Source: Glebionis coronaria (taxonomy: Eukaryota > Streptophyta > Magnoliopsida > Asterales > Asteraceae). From it: a stretch of DNA of 64,000 nucleotides. Positions 43,109 through 55,621 of this stretch are shown one piece after another (the first letter of the stretch is position 1; each line of letters starts with the position of its first letter). The stretch lies in the NCBI GenBank assembly GCA_025667525.1, contig JANFOE010000057.1, positions 310,001 to 374,000 on the forward strand, in the 5' to 3' direction. Position numbers and translations under genes: made by a program. The notes below the pieces were generated by a model. It was given only the letters and a program-made list of their open reading frames with translations. It searched no databases and was not told the origin of the DNA.

Positions 43109-46067
43109 TATGACAACCCATAAAAATTACAAGTGTAATAATATATGTTATGATTGAATAGGAGTGGAAAAACCACAAATGTTTTTTGTTTTTTGTGTAT
43201 TACTTGGTAGAATGAACTGCTTCTCACACCATAAACTATTATAACCACAAATTCCTATAATGATGAAAGGCACAAGTCTAAATTTATAAAAGAGATCTAA
43301 TTAGTTCATTCTTAACAAGAACATCTCAAATGTAACCATGATGCCCCAAATTCCCTTAGAAACCCTAGAATCCCTATAAATGAGTTGTAAAATAAAGAAT
43401 GGTAAACCATGAATGGAGAACACTTATGAATAAGTCATTATGGAACATAAACAAGTTATAAAGTATACTCAAAGGACATAATAATACCTAAGAATGGCAA
43501 GGACAAACCATATAAAGCTATGTACAAGTAATTGTACATTCACCACCTAGAAACTTTGATAAACAATACTTCAAGCAATGTAACTACATAAAATCTATGT
43601 ACAATTATCAAAAAGAATGTACTAATTACAATGTATCATATAAAGGAAAGTTAAATGATCCCAAATTACTAATAATCACTAATCTGAGGCTAATTACAAG
43701 TTAAGACCTAGTAACCAAGATTAGCATATAAAATCCATTATACATTAAATTAGAGTCTAATCTTTTAACAAAAGTTATAAAACTCAACTAAATATCATAT
43801 TAAGATTATACATTCATTTCAAGTTAAGTTACAGGCTCATAAAGCACAAGGTACAAGTTATCAAAGCATAGGATCTTAAGCTCCCTTAATCAACCCTAGA
43901 ATCTGATCAACCTATACAAACCCTTAAACCATGGATGTAGAAACCATAAAATTCATAAGCATATCATATAAACCGTAGAATAAGCATACATAAGGATATA
44001 AACCCTAATTACCCAAGATAGAAAGTCATTAGGATTAATGACCTAAAAACCGTAACATTAAGAAATCTACATGGAATCACTACCTAGTCTTTTTGGACAA
44101 GTCTATAAATATTTATAGGACTTCATTAAAGTTATAAGATTATATTAAGACAATGTACAAGTACCCTAATGCACAAGGTAAAAGATTTCAATGCATGGCT
44201 AGTAAATTAGGTCAAAATAGGTATTTTCACTCTTTAGACATGTTTACCTAAACTAAAATATAAAACCAAGTGTAAGAACTCACTGGAAACTTAAAACCAA
44301 ATGTATAGGACCTAAATTAAGTTTACATCAGTATCCAATTAAAGGATAAAGCCTTTTACTAAGATTTAACCCTAGGTCATTAGAAAACCCTAATCTACAA
44401 ATGTATACTTCCCATTTTCACATCAAACCTTTGGTTAAACTTCAAACCAATGACCCAAATATCTTAAATAGAATTTATAAACCCTAATTAAGCCCTAATC
44501 ATTCACTAATCATTTTTCCAAGTCCCTAATCACCAAAAACACAAACCATAAGTTACAAGCCCTAGTTTTAAAACCCGGTTTTGTATTTTCCCTCCAAAAC
44601 TCATTTTCAAACCATTTCCCTCCATTCCAAGTTTAAAAACCTTATATTTATGAATCCTAGGATATTTTAGAAGCTCTACAAGCAGGTAGGTAAGCTCCTT
44701 GCTTGCTACACATCATTGTTCTCATCCTAATCTAGCCGTGATCCATTTTTGGCCACAAATAGAAGATTTGATCAAACTAGATTATACACTTATCACCTAG
44801 AATTTCATAGACGTCCATAGCTTCCCTTGGTTATTATCCTAACTATCTTACACGTCCTAGGCCAGAACTTGGAGGCTAAGTTTCCAAAATAGTATAAATA
44901 TGGGCGTATAGTCTTCATTCTAAACTTGCACCCCGTTTCCTTTGTATCTCCTACCAATTTTTCATATCCACCTCTATATACGTCTTAGGGCATCCCCCAA
45001 GACCATAAACCAGGTCAAGAAGGTAGCCATTGAAGCTCTTGAAGCTTTGATAGCAAGTTGTGTTCATATGAAGCCATAAGGAGCCATTTTGGAGCTACCT
45101 AGGTAAAATCTATGTTAACCAAGCTTTGATCTTGTTATAATTCTTATTTAGAGTTTTTATAATGCCAAAATCATGTTAGAAAGATAATCAAAAAGAAACT
45201 AAGTCATTTCATCATTTTAAATAAAAGTTATAAGTTAAAGATGTCTTAAAACCCTACTTTTGTAATTTACATAAAATAATACACAAAAACCCTTTCCAAA
45301 AGCTATAATTATGAAGAAATGTTTTTATTATGATTATAAATGTGTTCAATAACTCTGTTTTAAAATCCTAGATCAAATGGATCATTTTTTAGCTTGTTAT
45401 GTGATTTTTAAAAGTTGAGGGACTAAAACTGTCATTTTTGAAACTATTTAACATTTTGGGCCAAAAGTGTCATTTTGTGAAAGTTCAAGATATAAGAATA
45501 AATGTTGGAAACTTTGAGGTCCTAAGGTTAAATATTGAAGGTTTAAAATGCAAATACTAAAACTATATACTTTAGGGGTTAAAAGTATAATTATACCAAA
45601 GTGTAACCAAAAGGACTATTTTGCCAACTTTAAAAACTAAAGAAGATTAATCATGAATATGAGGAGGTAATGAAAGTATCATGTTAGTAGGGAACTTTGT
45701 ACAAAGATGATCCATCACGATATTACGTTCTGACTGAGTGGTTAGGTTTACGATTTAAAGTGCCCTCGCTCCTCAAACGTTTATAGAATGGCTTCTAAGT
45801 ATGATGGCCCGAAAAATGGTGCTAGAATTTCAACCAAATAATAATTAGATAAAATATAACCAAATTCTTAAAGAGATTGATGAAAAGATAAAAACTTAAT
45901 ACCATACCAATTATGTTAAAACAGGTTGGTGTGAGATCACATTCTTGTTTGTTAGCTCAAGTTGATCTGTGTTACATAAACCCGAAAAGATTACTGGACA
46001 CAAGTTTAGTTCATAGCCTCAATAAAGTATACTACATTCAAATGATTTCAAAACCCGTGAGGGGGAT
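43109..46067 (+). repeat. G1 LTR B, truncated
   Basis: Starts TATGACAACCC after the polypurine tract; LTR A has TGTGACAATCC, so the terminal G is mutated. It aligns with LTR A to CCCGTGAGGGGGAT, where the Tat-like LTR begins. The missing end (about 0.6 kb by comparison with LTR A) should lie right of the window. Confidence 0.85.
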
Positions 46068-46583
46068 TGATGAGACTGTATTTATACATAGTCTCATCTT
46101 CTAAATCGGGCTTAAAACGCTTAAAAATATCATAAAAACCCCCAAAATATGCTTGTGTTTGTTCATTGTGTATTTTAGGTACAGATATCGTAAAATTAAC
46201 AAAAGATCACAAGATTCAAGCAAAAACGAACACGGGAAACGAAGCCGCACAAACAACCGGACCCGAATGATGATTTTCCAAAGAAGTCCTTGAAGTTTGA
46301 AGATTTGTCAAGAATGGTCCCTCAACTTTTGAAGACTTGTCACTTTCGACCCTTGTAAATCTCAAATATATAAGTTAGGTCCCTAAAGTTTCAAGGCATG
46401 ACATTTATTGGCCTTGAAGAATGCAAAATTGGCATAGTTAGTCCTTCATACAAGTTTATTAATTGAGTGTTCCAAATATGACAAGTTGATGAAACTTGTA
46501 TCAAAGGGAAATGAGTTGAAATGCTGTTGAGATTTCATATACACATAATATGAAACATGGGGGACCATTGTTGCTAGACAACA
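46068..46583 (+). repeat. Tat-like Gypsy 5' LTR, first part
   Basis: Starts TGATGAGACT; the LTR end at 63227 is TACATCA, giving matching TGATG/CATCA ends. The first 31 bp form a hairpin (listed separately). It is interrupted by LARD-3 at 46583, with target CAACA (46579-46583). Without the insertion the LTR is about 3.86 kb. Confidence 0.75.
46069..46098 (+). other. Hairpin at the Tat-like LTR terminus
   Basis: GATGAGACT (46069-46077) pairs with AGTCTCATC (46090-46098), and GTAT pairs with ATAC inside the loop. Confidence 0.8.
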
Positions 46584-46655
46584 TGTTAGCCTTAAAATGT
46601 GAGCGCCATTTACGGAATTACATTAGATTCAGATAGGTAAAACGTGGAGGGACTA

Positions 46656-47090
46656 ATTTTTTTTTGTGTGGGTAAAAGGGACAATGTCCCCGGAAAATAT
46701 ATTACACCAAAAGCGTTTAAGTACAAGGAATGTGGCTAAAGTACCGCATTAACCGCAAGCTAATAGCTTGTAACCAAGTGTGTATGACATGCCATAACCA
46801 CACAATCTAAAATAAAACTACACTGATCTAAGGAACTTTACTGTAAGTAATATCAGCTCTTCTAGCTCTCCAGCAGCAACATAGAGGAAGCAGGTGACCC
46901 AAATAAGGTTGCCTCCTTAAAAACCCTTCCCAAGAAAAACCCAAAGGGAAAAACCTTGGAGAAGTAAAAAAGAGTACAACCCTTACCTGGAGCTCCCTCC
47001 ATGATTCAAACAAATATTGGGTATCTTCCATTTATCAAGTAAATTATGCGAATGAGGAGAAACCATCCTGAATTTAAACATAACAAGCTT
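46656..47090 (-). other. LINE-2 3' UTR and A-tail
   Basis: Ends on the minus strand CCTTTTACCCACAC followed by nine A and TT, then the target site. The last 60 bp resemble the tails of the short elements ending at 54434 and 56742. Confidence 0.8.
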
Positions 47091-49304
47091 CAGCCGCACC
47101 ATAGATAAAATAACTTCAGCAATTTAAGGCACCGTAGAAGTCTGTTTGTTAAACAATCTAGCATTTCTCTCACGCCATAAGTAATAGGTCGTAGATCCAA
47201 CAAGCAAGCGCGCGATAATACTAGTAATAGTCTTTTGTCGAGATAACGCAATAAGATAAGTAGAAACATCACCAAAATGATGTGAAATACCCTCCATACC
47301 AGCCATTTCACGAACAAGAGACCAAACCTGTGTAGAAATAGGACGCTTAAAAAATAAATGAGAATGTGAGTCACGAACCATACTACACATAGGACAAACA
47401 AGGAGGTCTAAATCAACATTCGGACCAACATCCCACTAACGAAGACGATCTTGCGTTTTCAGCTTCTGATTAACAACTAACCACATGTGAAACGTAAACC
47501 TCAGGATACATTGAGGAAACCAAACAATATCATACCAATCCACCTCAACAGCTCTAATACGAATAGAGTTCGAAACCCCCGTAACAGAGAAATTCCCCAT
47601 ATTCCCCAAATTATCACGCCAAAACAAAACATCATTATTTGAATTAAGCATAGGGATAGGGATATTAACCAGCTGCGGAAATTTGATTGACCAGTCATCA
47701 GGCCAACACTAAATACCATCAAGAATAAGATCACTAACTTTAGTATACAAATTAAAACCAACACGATGGATTTCTCTAGGGGCAATGAAATTCTGTAACG
47801 GGCATATATCATGCCATTTATCAAACCATGCAGACGTTGTAGAACCATTATTAACCTTACTCCATACAAAGGCTCGAATAGGGGGCCGAATCTGCAACAA
47901 TTTCCGCCAAGACCAACTCATATTCCCTAGACATGGCACGTCCCAGAAATTCCTCCCTTTGAGCTTATAAGATTGAATCCACTTCACCCAAAGAGAATTT
48001 GTAGAAGTTAAAAGACTCCAAACATGCGTTACCATAAGGGAAATATTAAAATCCTCCAGACTTCGAATACCAAGTCCACCCTCAAGTTGAGGTTTACAAA
48101 CCACATCCTAAGCAACCCTAGTGACCCTTGTCGTCCTACCAGAACACCATAGGAATCATCGCATAAGTTTTTCTAGATCATATATAATCCTTATTGGGAG
48201 AATAAAAACAGAAGCCCAGTATATATGCATAGATGACAGAACAGACCTAATGAGTTGAAGACCACCTGCAATTGATAGAGATTTATTTCGCCAGTCCTAA
48301 TACGATCTTCAAGTTTTTCAATAAGGACCTTGCAATCCCTATATCTAAGCCCAGAAGAAATAAGGGGAACACCCAGGTACTTCACAGGAAGGGTACCTTC
48401 TTCAAATGGTAAAGTACTCAACATAGAGGACTTAATAGCGCTTGGAACATTACAGAAAAAAGTAGTACTCTTCTGTATACTAGGAAAGCCCAGAAACATG
48501 CTGAAAATCAACCAAACCCTGCATAATAACATCAACCAAGGATTGATTACCCCTAGTAAACAAGAATAGATCATCAGCAAAGTATAAGTTAATAATTTCC
48601 TGTTTGTCAGACAAGTGGTGATATTGAAATGAATCACTCTCAACAACTTTCTTAAGAATTAATGTGAGAACTTCCATAACCATTGTAAATAGATAAGGAG
48701 ACAAAGGATCTCCTTGTCTTAACCCACGCTTCCCTTGAAACCAGCCATGAAGATCTCCATTAATACAACTGAAAAGGAGGCAGTATAGACACATATCATA
48801 ATCTAATGTAACATTTTTCCATGGAACCCAAAACCCACAAGAATAGATCGAAGAAAACCCCAATCAACAGTATCATACGCTTTTTGGATATCCACCTTAA
48901 ATGCACACCTTGGGGGACCATTATCTATACTAATATATAAAACATTTAACACTTTTTCTAAAATTAGAAGTCTTAAAAATTAAGCCTCAAACATTTCTTA
49001 TAATAGAAAGATTTATCTTCTGCTAAGAAATTAATAAATATTAAAAGTTTAGAAATAATTGTAATTCAATACAATTTTGTAACTGAAAATTTAAGTTTTA
49101 ATAAATATAATTAGAAGTTACAAAAAAAATTAAATGTCTTAATCATGATTTAACTTAATTCATAAAAACATTTTTAAAACCCATTGACTAACAGTTTTAT
49201 GTAAACAATTAAATTTTCACTATATAAAGTCTCAGAAAATTTTAAAACACAAATGTAAAATATGCAAAACAAACCATCGCTCTCTCTCAACCAGAACTCA
49301 TTCT

Positions 49305-49502
49305 CCAAAAAGATTTGTGGCTATCACTCCAAAGTGTGTGAGGTCTCAAGTTCAATTCCCACTAGGTGCAAACAACCTTGAAGTGGCCACGCCAACCTCC
49401 TGAAAAGGGAGGGCTTTACCTGGTTTGAGTCTGTGTGGCGGTGGGCTCAAATCCCGTGGATTAGTCGGCCAATGAGTCGGAAATCACGGTTACAAAAAAA
49501 AA
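49305..49502 (+). repeat. tRNA-derived SINE inside the Helitron
   Basis: About 198 bp flanked by the exact 10-bp duplication AACTCATTCT (49295-49304 and 49503-49512), with an A-run at its 3' end (49494-49504). A polymerase III B-box GTTCAATTC lies at 49350-49358. An A-box-like TGGCTATCACT about 32 bp upstream is imperfect. Confidence 0.8.
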
Positions 49503-49618
49503 AACTCATTCTTGCCAACTGTGAGGTATCAAAAAAAAATTTGGTCGTTGTCTTCAGAAAAAATGTTCGTTTTTTTAATGGTGTTTTCGTGATTTATCCG
49601 AATCCACGAAATTTGTTA

Positions 49619-49657
49619 CCGGCTACCCGCCGCCGCATTGCGCGGGTAGCCGGCTAG
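49619..49657 (+). other. Helitron 3' terminal hairpin and CTAG
   Basis: CCGGCTACCCGC (49619-49630) and GCGGGTAGCCGG (49642-49653) form a 12-bp stem with an 11-nt loop, followed by CTAG (49654-49657). Confidence 0.95.
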
Positions 49658-51251
49658 TTTATATGATAGTTACGCATCAACTCTTGAGTAGGCAAAATAT
49701 TATCTGAAATACGAAGACACGGAACAAACGCAGATTGATTAATGCTGATAATATCATCCAGACGCCCCTTAATCCGATTAGCTTTGTTGGAGTAGAGGCT
49801 TTTGGTACAAGAGCAATAATTATATGATCCGAACCCACCACATCCCATGCTTTCTTAAAGAAAGTCGTAGTATACCCATCCGGACCGGTAGCTTTATCCT
49901 CACCCTTAGAAAACATAGCATCCTTAACCTCCAAATCCGAAATACTTCTAACCATAAATTCTGCTTTCTGACCATCAAATGTATTCGAAAATAACAAAGG
50001 ATCAACAGGAGTCGTAATACCCTGAACACCAAAAAAATTTTCATAGTGTTTTACAAAATCCCCTGCAACTTCATTACCTTCATGAATAACATTAGAATTA
50101 TCAAGTATCATTTTAATACGGTTACGTGCACATCTACTTTTAACAACTTCATGGAAATAAGCTGAATTAGAATCACCCGCTTCAAGCCATTCAATCTTTG
50201 CTTTTTGTTTAAGAAAACACTCCTCATCAAGAGAAGCTTCCTTGAATGCAAGCAAAAAGTGAGAATGAATATCCTAAAGCTCAGAATTATGCGGATCACG
50301 ATCAATAGCTATTTGGGAATCATCAAGATCTTTTCTAAGAGTAGTAACTCGCTTATGAATATTACCCTGAGCAATTAACAGCTTACGAAGAGGTGACTTC
50401 AAGTTCTTAAGACATTTAACCACACGATACATATGACACCCCTCCACATTAAGTAACCACCCATTTGCAACAACATCCTGAAAACCTTCCTTATACACCA
50501 AAAAATTCGAAAATTTAAAAGTCTTTGGGCGCGGTTTCTAACAAAAGGAATGCGTAGAACACACGGTGCATGGTCAGATATTCCATAAGGTTGAAATATA
50601 GAAAACGAACCTGGGAAGAGATCACAAAACTTAAGATTATCCATGATACGGTCAATCTTCTTAAGTGTTCCAACATCCCCTTTAGGTTTCTGAGTCCATG
50701 TAAAGTGCTAACCCGTAGCATTGACATCGTCAACTTCCATGGCTTTCACGCAGTCCTTAAAATCACGCATGGTAGCAGTAGGCTGATAACCACCCATCGA
50801 ATGATCCTCAATATTAAGAGCCAAATTAAAATCTCCCAATAAAACCCACGGATGATTATGCATAAGACCTGAATGCCCAACAAGATTATCCCAAAGCTCT
50901 CGCCTTTGAATATAATAATTAGCTGCATAAACAAAAGAACAAAATAAAGTTTTATTATCCAATCTTGTCTTCAATTGGATATGCATGACTTGGTTTGTTT
51001 GAGCCAAAAGCATAACATCAACTACATCATCATTCCATCCTAAAATAATACGGGAACCTTTAGGACAGATACTTCCATTCAAAATCCATTTCTACCTATG
51101 AAAAACCTTCTTACAAATATCATAAACTGCCGAAGCATCAACATGAGATTCCAATATAGCACAAACACTTAGGTTATTTTCACTAAAAACTTTACGAACC
51201 TCCTTTTGTTTAGGGGCGTGATTCAAACCCCTAATATTCCAAGAAGCCAAA

Positions 51252-53085
51252 CTAAACATTGGACACCAACACTGCAGGAGTGCTTGCCCCGATAGATATA
51301 TTAAGATTAGCAGATTCATCATAGATATTTTCCACATCATCATCTTCTTCATCCATCAAAATACCAAATGAATTAGATGTGGAACCTCCTGTATGTTTAT
51401 GCAAAACCGCATTCTTACTAGCCTGACTATGCATTTCACTAGCAGCCTTACCTTTATTAACATCCTTATCAGCATTTCGAATACTAGGTTTAGCTACTTG
51501 AGCAGATGAACTAGGTTTAGACAATTTAACACTACGATTAGCATCATTATTACCACCTTCAGAATTCTTAGGTTTGAATGAAAATTTTTGGCCAACTTGG
51601 AACCCCTTACTAGTAGGCACCCCCTTTTGAAAAGGAATATGACCTTTACCTATATTATTTTGTTTTCGACAAACCACTTTCTGGAATCCATCATTATCCT
51701 TTTCAACAACCGGAATAGGAACCACACGTTTTGGACAATCATCAGCCGTATGTCCAAAGATACAACAAGTAGGGCACCAAGGTGGTTTCCATTCATATTC
51801 AACACGAATGGTCTCTTTAATGAACCCATGACCATCAATTTCAGGTATACTAATAGTAATAGAATCCTTAATCTCCTCACTTGAATTAACCTCAATTAAA
51901 ACTCTAGCAAAACTGCTACGGCCCCAAGAATCTTTACACATACCACTAGTATAAGAATCCATCATGATAGGAGTACCTAGATATGTAGCTATCAATCTAA
52001 TTCCCTCTTCCTCAAAAATATGTATCGGAACATCATGGAGTTTAACCCATATAGGGATACGAGTTAACTCCTCCTTTTATAGGCTTGTTTTCATAGTAAG
52101 CTTCTTAAGAATAATAGGTGAGTTACGCACCACCCATGGTCCTCCTTCTAAGACAGATTCTAACCCTGCATTAGTATCAAACTTAAAAAAGAAGAACCCT
52201 TTTGCATTCATCATTATGCGTTTTAAAGCAAACTTAGCCCAATTATTTTTCGCATAGAATTCAACAACGGGAAACGCCATTCATTTACCAATGAAATATC
52301 CATACAATATGTTCTCAAGTTTTCCACTTACCTTTTCAACCACATTCCTAGGGATCGATATATTAACACCTTCACACGCATTCTCCGAGATCATTGGTTG
52401 TAAATAGGTTCGTGTGGAAGTACTAGCACTAGCATTCGTACCCGTCGCACCAGCATAATTGTCATTCAAAACATTGACCTTCTGACTCGTTGTAGGAACA
52501 CCAGCAGACGAAGTACTTGTAGGTTTCGACCAAACACACTCCTCCACAACCTCCTCAGTCACAATCGTCTCTAATGTGTAGAAAATGAAAAATATTCTTC
52601 AGACATAGATTCAACTTCAGTAGTATTCATACCCTCATTAGGGTTTCCAGCAGGCTGTGAAACATTAGTATTCTCTTCCAGCAACCTAGACACCAAAGGC
52701 GAAGACACGCTAACAAATTCATCCTGTGGATCCTGCAAATCAAACGTAGGGTATGAAACGCTGGTTGGCGGATAGTAACTCGACTAAAAAGGTCCACGTT
52801 AGGGTTAGGAGAAACCCTAATTGGGTCAACAGTTGAACTACCCACCTTTGCAATCAAAGCAGCCTCGTACTCACACAACAGATTCATTATCTCCTTAGCT
52901 CGTTCACCAGAAACCAGCGACCATAGTGCAAATTTTTTCATCTTAAGATTGTGCATGAAATCACGAACCTCCTTAACCGTATCCAATGGTATGCCAAAAA
53001 CCTTCACAATCACTCCCATCGTACAAGGCTGCATATTATTGAGTAATGCAGCCTTTTCTCCCAGATCCATCTTAGAATTAGGGTT
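51252..53085 (-). pseudogene. LINE-2 ORF1 (DUF4283-like, zinc knuckle)
   Basis: Starts near 53091-53085 (MEPNPNSKMDLGEKAALLN). Segments in several frames follow: VIVKVFGIPLDTVKEVRDF, then GYFIGK and a TGA at 52280, MAFPVVEFYAKNNWAKF, LESVLEGGPWVVRN, then 51995-51252 with LGTPIMMDSYTSGMC, the knuckle CPTCCIFGHTADDC (intact CX2CX4HX4C) and an acidic tail DEEDDDVENIYDE. It ends AATGTTTAG, overlapping the ORF2 start. Stops and shifts near 52070, 52280 and 52600 inactivate it. Confidence 0.88.
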
Positions 53086-53509
53086 TGGTTCCATAACAAG
53101 CAATAAGAAACCCTAATCCAGCGATGAAACAGTAAAAACCCTAAACCGAGAAAACAAACCCTAATAACGAGAACAATGGAAAACTAATCAACGAATCGTG
53201 TAGGAAAGTAAGTGAACACACAATGAATATATATGTTTATGAATGAGGACACACGACACCGACCTAATAACCTAATCTACGCTCACACAACGCAGACAGA
53301 AAAAAGAAAAAAAAAGGATCGACTAACTAAACCCTAAAAACCTTGCAACCAAATAACGACTTTGTTAACTCAAGATTAATCAATGATTAAATGAGAAACC
53401 AACATCGTTATAAAGTATTCAGATTAGAAGAGAATAGAGATTCGAATCAAAGAGAAGGTTTTTTTTCTCCCGCCATTGATGAGCTTTAGGTTTTTCTAGG
53501 TTTTTCTAA

Positions 53510-53743
53510 GAGGGACTACTATTGATAAGTTGTCAAAGTCACTCCTTATTTAGCATATATATACCCCTCCATACTTCCATGTAGGGTTGAGGATTCTCAT
53601 TTTGTGTATTTTCATTCTCTCTCTAAAATACACACACTCCTTCTTCCTTGTTATCTTTCTCTCTCTAAAATGTCTAACAATTTGTTTTATCCTCCCCGAC
53701 CTCTGGATCACCTCTTGTTAGCTTGAATCTTATGATATTAACA
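53510..53743 (+). repeat. LARD-3 5' LTR, second part
   Basis: Continues from 46655 after LINE-2. Contains a TATATATA promoter box at 53556-53563 and two CTCTCTCTAAAAT repeats. Ends TATGATATTAACA. Confidence 0.88.
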
Positions 53744-53757
53744 ATTCGTATCAGAGC
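53744..53757 (+). other. LARD-3 primer binding site (degraded)
   Basis: ATTCGTATCAGAGC follows the LTR; it retains TATCAGAGC of the tRNA-iMet site, with mismatches at the 5' end. Confidence 0.6.
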
Positions 53758-54119
53758 TAACCGGGGGTGTTTTGTGTTTGTGTTTGCTTATTTTTGTGGT
53801 GTCGGTGGCTTATAGCAGTTTATTTATGCTTATTTTTAAGCTGTTGAGTCACGTGATCTTTGTTTGGTGTTGATTATCAGTCTTTGTCCTCGTGATATTT
53901 GATGTCATTTCATTTTTGTCCAAAAGTATCAAATCTCTATTCTTTATCTTCCCATGTGACCTACTTTTTGTTACCAAGAAAAGCTGCAATCTGGTCTCGT
54001 CTTTATAGCCTATTATTGTTTTTCTAGATTATTTTTGTCTAATCTGATAACAAAATGTGCCTATCACTGTCCAAAAAGTCATTCATTATCACAGATCCAT
54101 TTTTTGGGAAAAAGAAAAA

Positions 54120-54430
54120 AGATTTGTACTATTGCAGGGGAAAAAATCCTAAATTTCTCTCCCCTATGGAGCGATTTCCGGCGACGCCACCACCTCTATT
54201 TTCAGGCCAAACCTATTAACGCATCTCTACCTATTGACATATATGGTCTGATCTTGGTGATGTCTTTGAGTTCCCTTTTTTGGTTCCATTGTTATTATTC
54301 ATATTTGCTATGTTGTGAAGCATGGTATGCAACCGTTTATTAGGTTTGTTCTTTTTGTGGTGATGGCGTCGATTTGTTGTGGAATCGCCCTACATAAATC
54401 GTTATCGTTGCCCTAAGTTTTTTAGGGTTT
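54120..54430 (+). repeat. Fragment of a short non-LTR element, plus orientation
   Basis: From about CTCCCCTATGGAGCG (54160) to TTTTTTAGGG. Its reverse complement is found at about 55610-55340. It may be the 5' part of the same element whose 3' part ends at 56742, split by the inverted copy between them. Confidence 0.55.
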
Positions 54431-54433
54431 TTT

Positions 54434-55621
54434 TGGGTAAAAGGGACTCGCCCTGGTAAAAAATATTACACCAAAAAACTTTGAAGTACAAACGGATGTA
54501 GGTGAAGTCCTAACATCACAGCCCGTTACATAGGCGACAACCATATACACTCTCGTGCAACAACTAAACCTCTACATAATAGTGACATGCCACTCTTATG
54601 ACTACCAAAAAGTTGTGAAACAATAATAAAAAATAAACATACATATCAATCTCGTTTCCAACTTATACGACCCCAATGCATGCTAAACATTCTGTCTTGG
54701 ATATAAGAGTGAAAACATGGATGTACTAGCTAGCATCGAACCCGATTTCCTGCATGCAAAGACCGGCTACAAAACATCAATGCTAGGGTTCATCACGTGA
54801 ACATGCCACAAACCCTAGCCTACAATAAAGCATCACAAATTCCCCTCTCCCCAAGCCTGACCTCCACAAGCATCACCAATCAGACATCCACCAACAACGA
54901 ACACCATCATTGACTAGCCACCGACACACCAACCCATAATTGAGTAATCATAAGGGCCGAAGGTCCCCGTCGTCATACATCGAAACCCAAAATAGGTTTT
55001 AGAATTGATCTTAAACGAGGTTAACTCGTTGCCACCAAATAGGTAGGATCATGTTACCTCATAATAAGCCTTTATAATGATCATTGTAACCCATGACAAC
55101 GTGCTGAAAACCCAGGACCCTTACGCTGAAAAAACCCCTAACAAAATTAGGGTTTCATCGTAATCCCGCAGCGTCAAGGAACCAAAGGACCGACCAAGTG
55201 AAGGAACATCACAGGCCACCCCAATAGCAAAGACTATCCAAGTAAATATAAGCATTACCCCTGCGGATCCACCATTGACCACCAACCGTCGCATCAAATC
55301 CTGAAAAATGGAACCCTAGAAAACTAGGGTTAATGATTCGATACTGTAAAAACCATAGAATGATTTCTTTATTATATAGAAAAGATAGATCGACACCACC
55401 ACCACAATAAGAACACAACCCTATTAAAACTATTGCATACCATTTTTAATAATAGCAAATCTGAATAATATCAATGGAACCCAAAAAGGGAGACCAAATA
55501 CATCACCAAGATTAGACTATATATTAACAGGTAGATGCGTTAGTATAAATCGGTTTGGCCAGAAAATAAAGGTGGTGGCGGCGCCGAAAATCGCTCCATA
55601 GGGGAGAGAAAACTAGGGGTT
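54434..55621 (-). mobile_element. Non-autonomous non-LTR element, minus copy
   Basis: About 1.19 kb with no ORF of note. Read on the minus strand it starts near CTCCCCTATGGAGCG and ends GTATTTTTTACCAGG-like sequence, CCCTTTTACCC and a run of A. The 3' end resembles the LINE-2 tail (TAATATATTTTCCGGGG, then CCCTTTTACCC). It may use LINE proteins in trans. Boundaries are judged by comparison with the plus copy. Confidence 0.6.

Larger units (their letters stand above)
48924..49657 (+). mobile_element. Non-autonomous Helitron (734 bp)
   Basis: Starts TCTATACTAATATATAAA and ends in a perfect 12-bp hairpin followed at once by CTAG. It sits between host A (48923) and T (49658), as Helitrons do. Removing it rejoins the LINE-2 ORF2 frame at MRNYHI..NGPPRCAFK, where LINE-3 has MRNYHRNFGPPRCAFK. 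No RepHel protein is encoded. Its interior is AT-rich up to 49290 and then contains a SINE. Orientation is set by the CTAG end. Confidence 0.95.
47091..51259 (-). pseudogene. LINE-2 ORF2 (endonuclease, reverse transcriptase, zf-RVT)
   Basis: ORF2 opens at 51259 (ATGTTTAG overlapping the ORF1 stop) with MFSLASWNIRGLNHAP. Endonuclease pieces are ILESHVDASAVYD, IILGWNDDVVDVMLL and LLGDFNLALN. RT motifs: KATGPDGYTTTFFK, SINQSAFVPC, then after the Helitron the GLRQGDPLSPYLF and YFADDLFLFTRG boxes (48720-48565), RYxGVPLIS-like LPVKYLGVPLIS, and zf-RVT-like DSHSHLFFKRPIS near 47360. Frameshifts and stops occur in every third. KATGPDG replaces the usual KAPGPDG. It is inactive now but retains nearly all domains. 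Confidence 0.88.
46656..53509 (-). mobile_element. LINE-2: L1-type LINE (minus strand), nearly full length
   Basis: Flanked by the target duplication GAGGGACTA (46647-46655 and 53510-53518), within the LARD-3 5' LTR. The uninterrupted sequence GAGGGACTACTATT is present in the other LTR at 59651. On the minus strand: 5' UTR (53509-53100), ORF1, ORF2, 3' UTR, then a run of nine A. A Helitron lies inside ORF2. Without it the LINE is about 6.1 kb. Confidence 0.92.

Noticed and set aside
54035..54343. Plus-strand ORF of 102 codons
   Set aside because: It crosses the edge of a short non-LTR element and has no recognisable domain; the inverted copy does not keep the frame.
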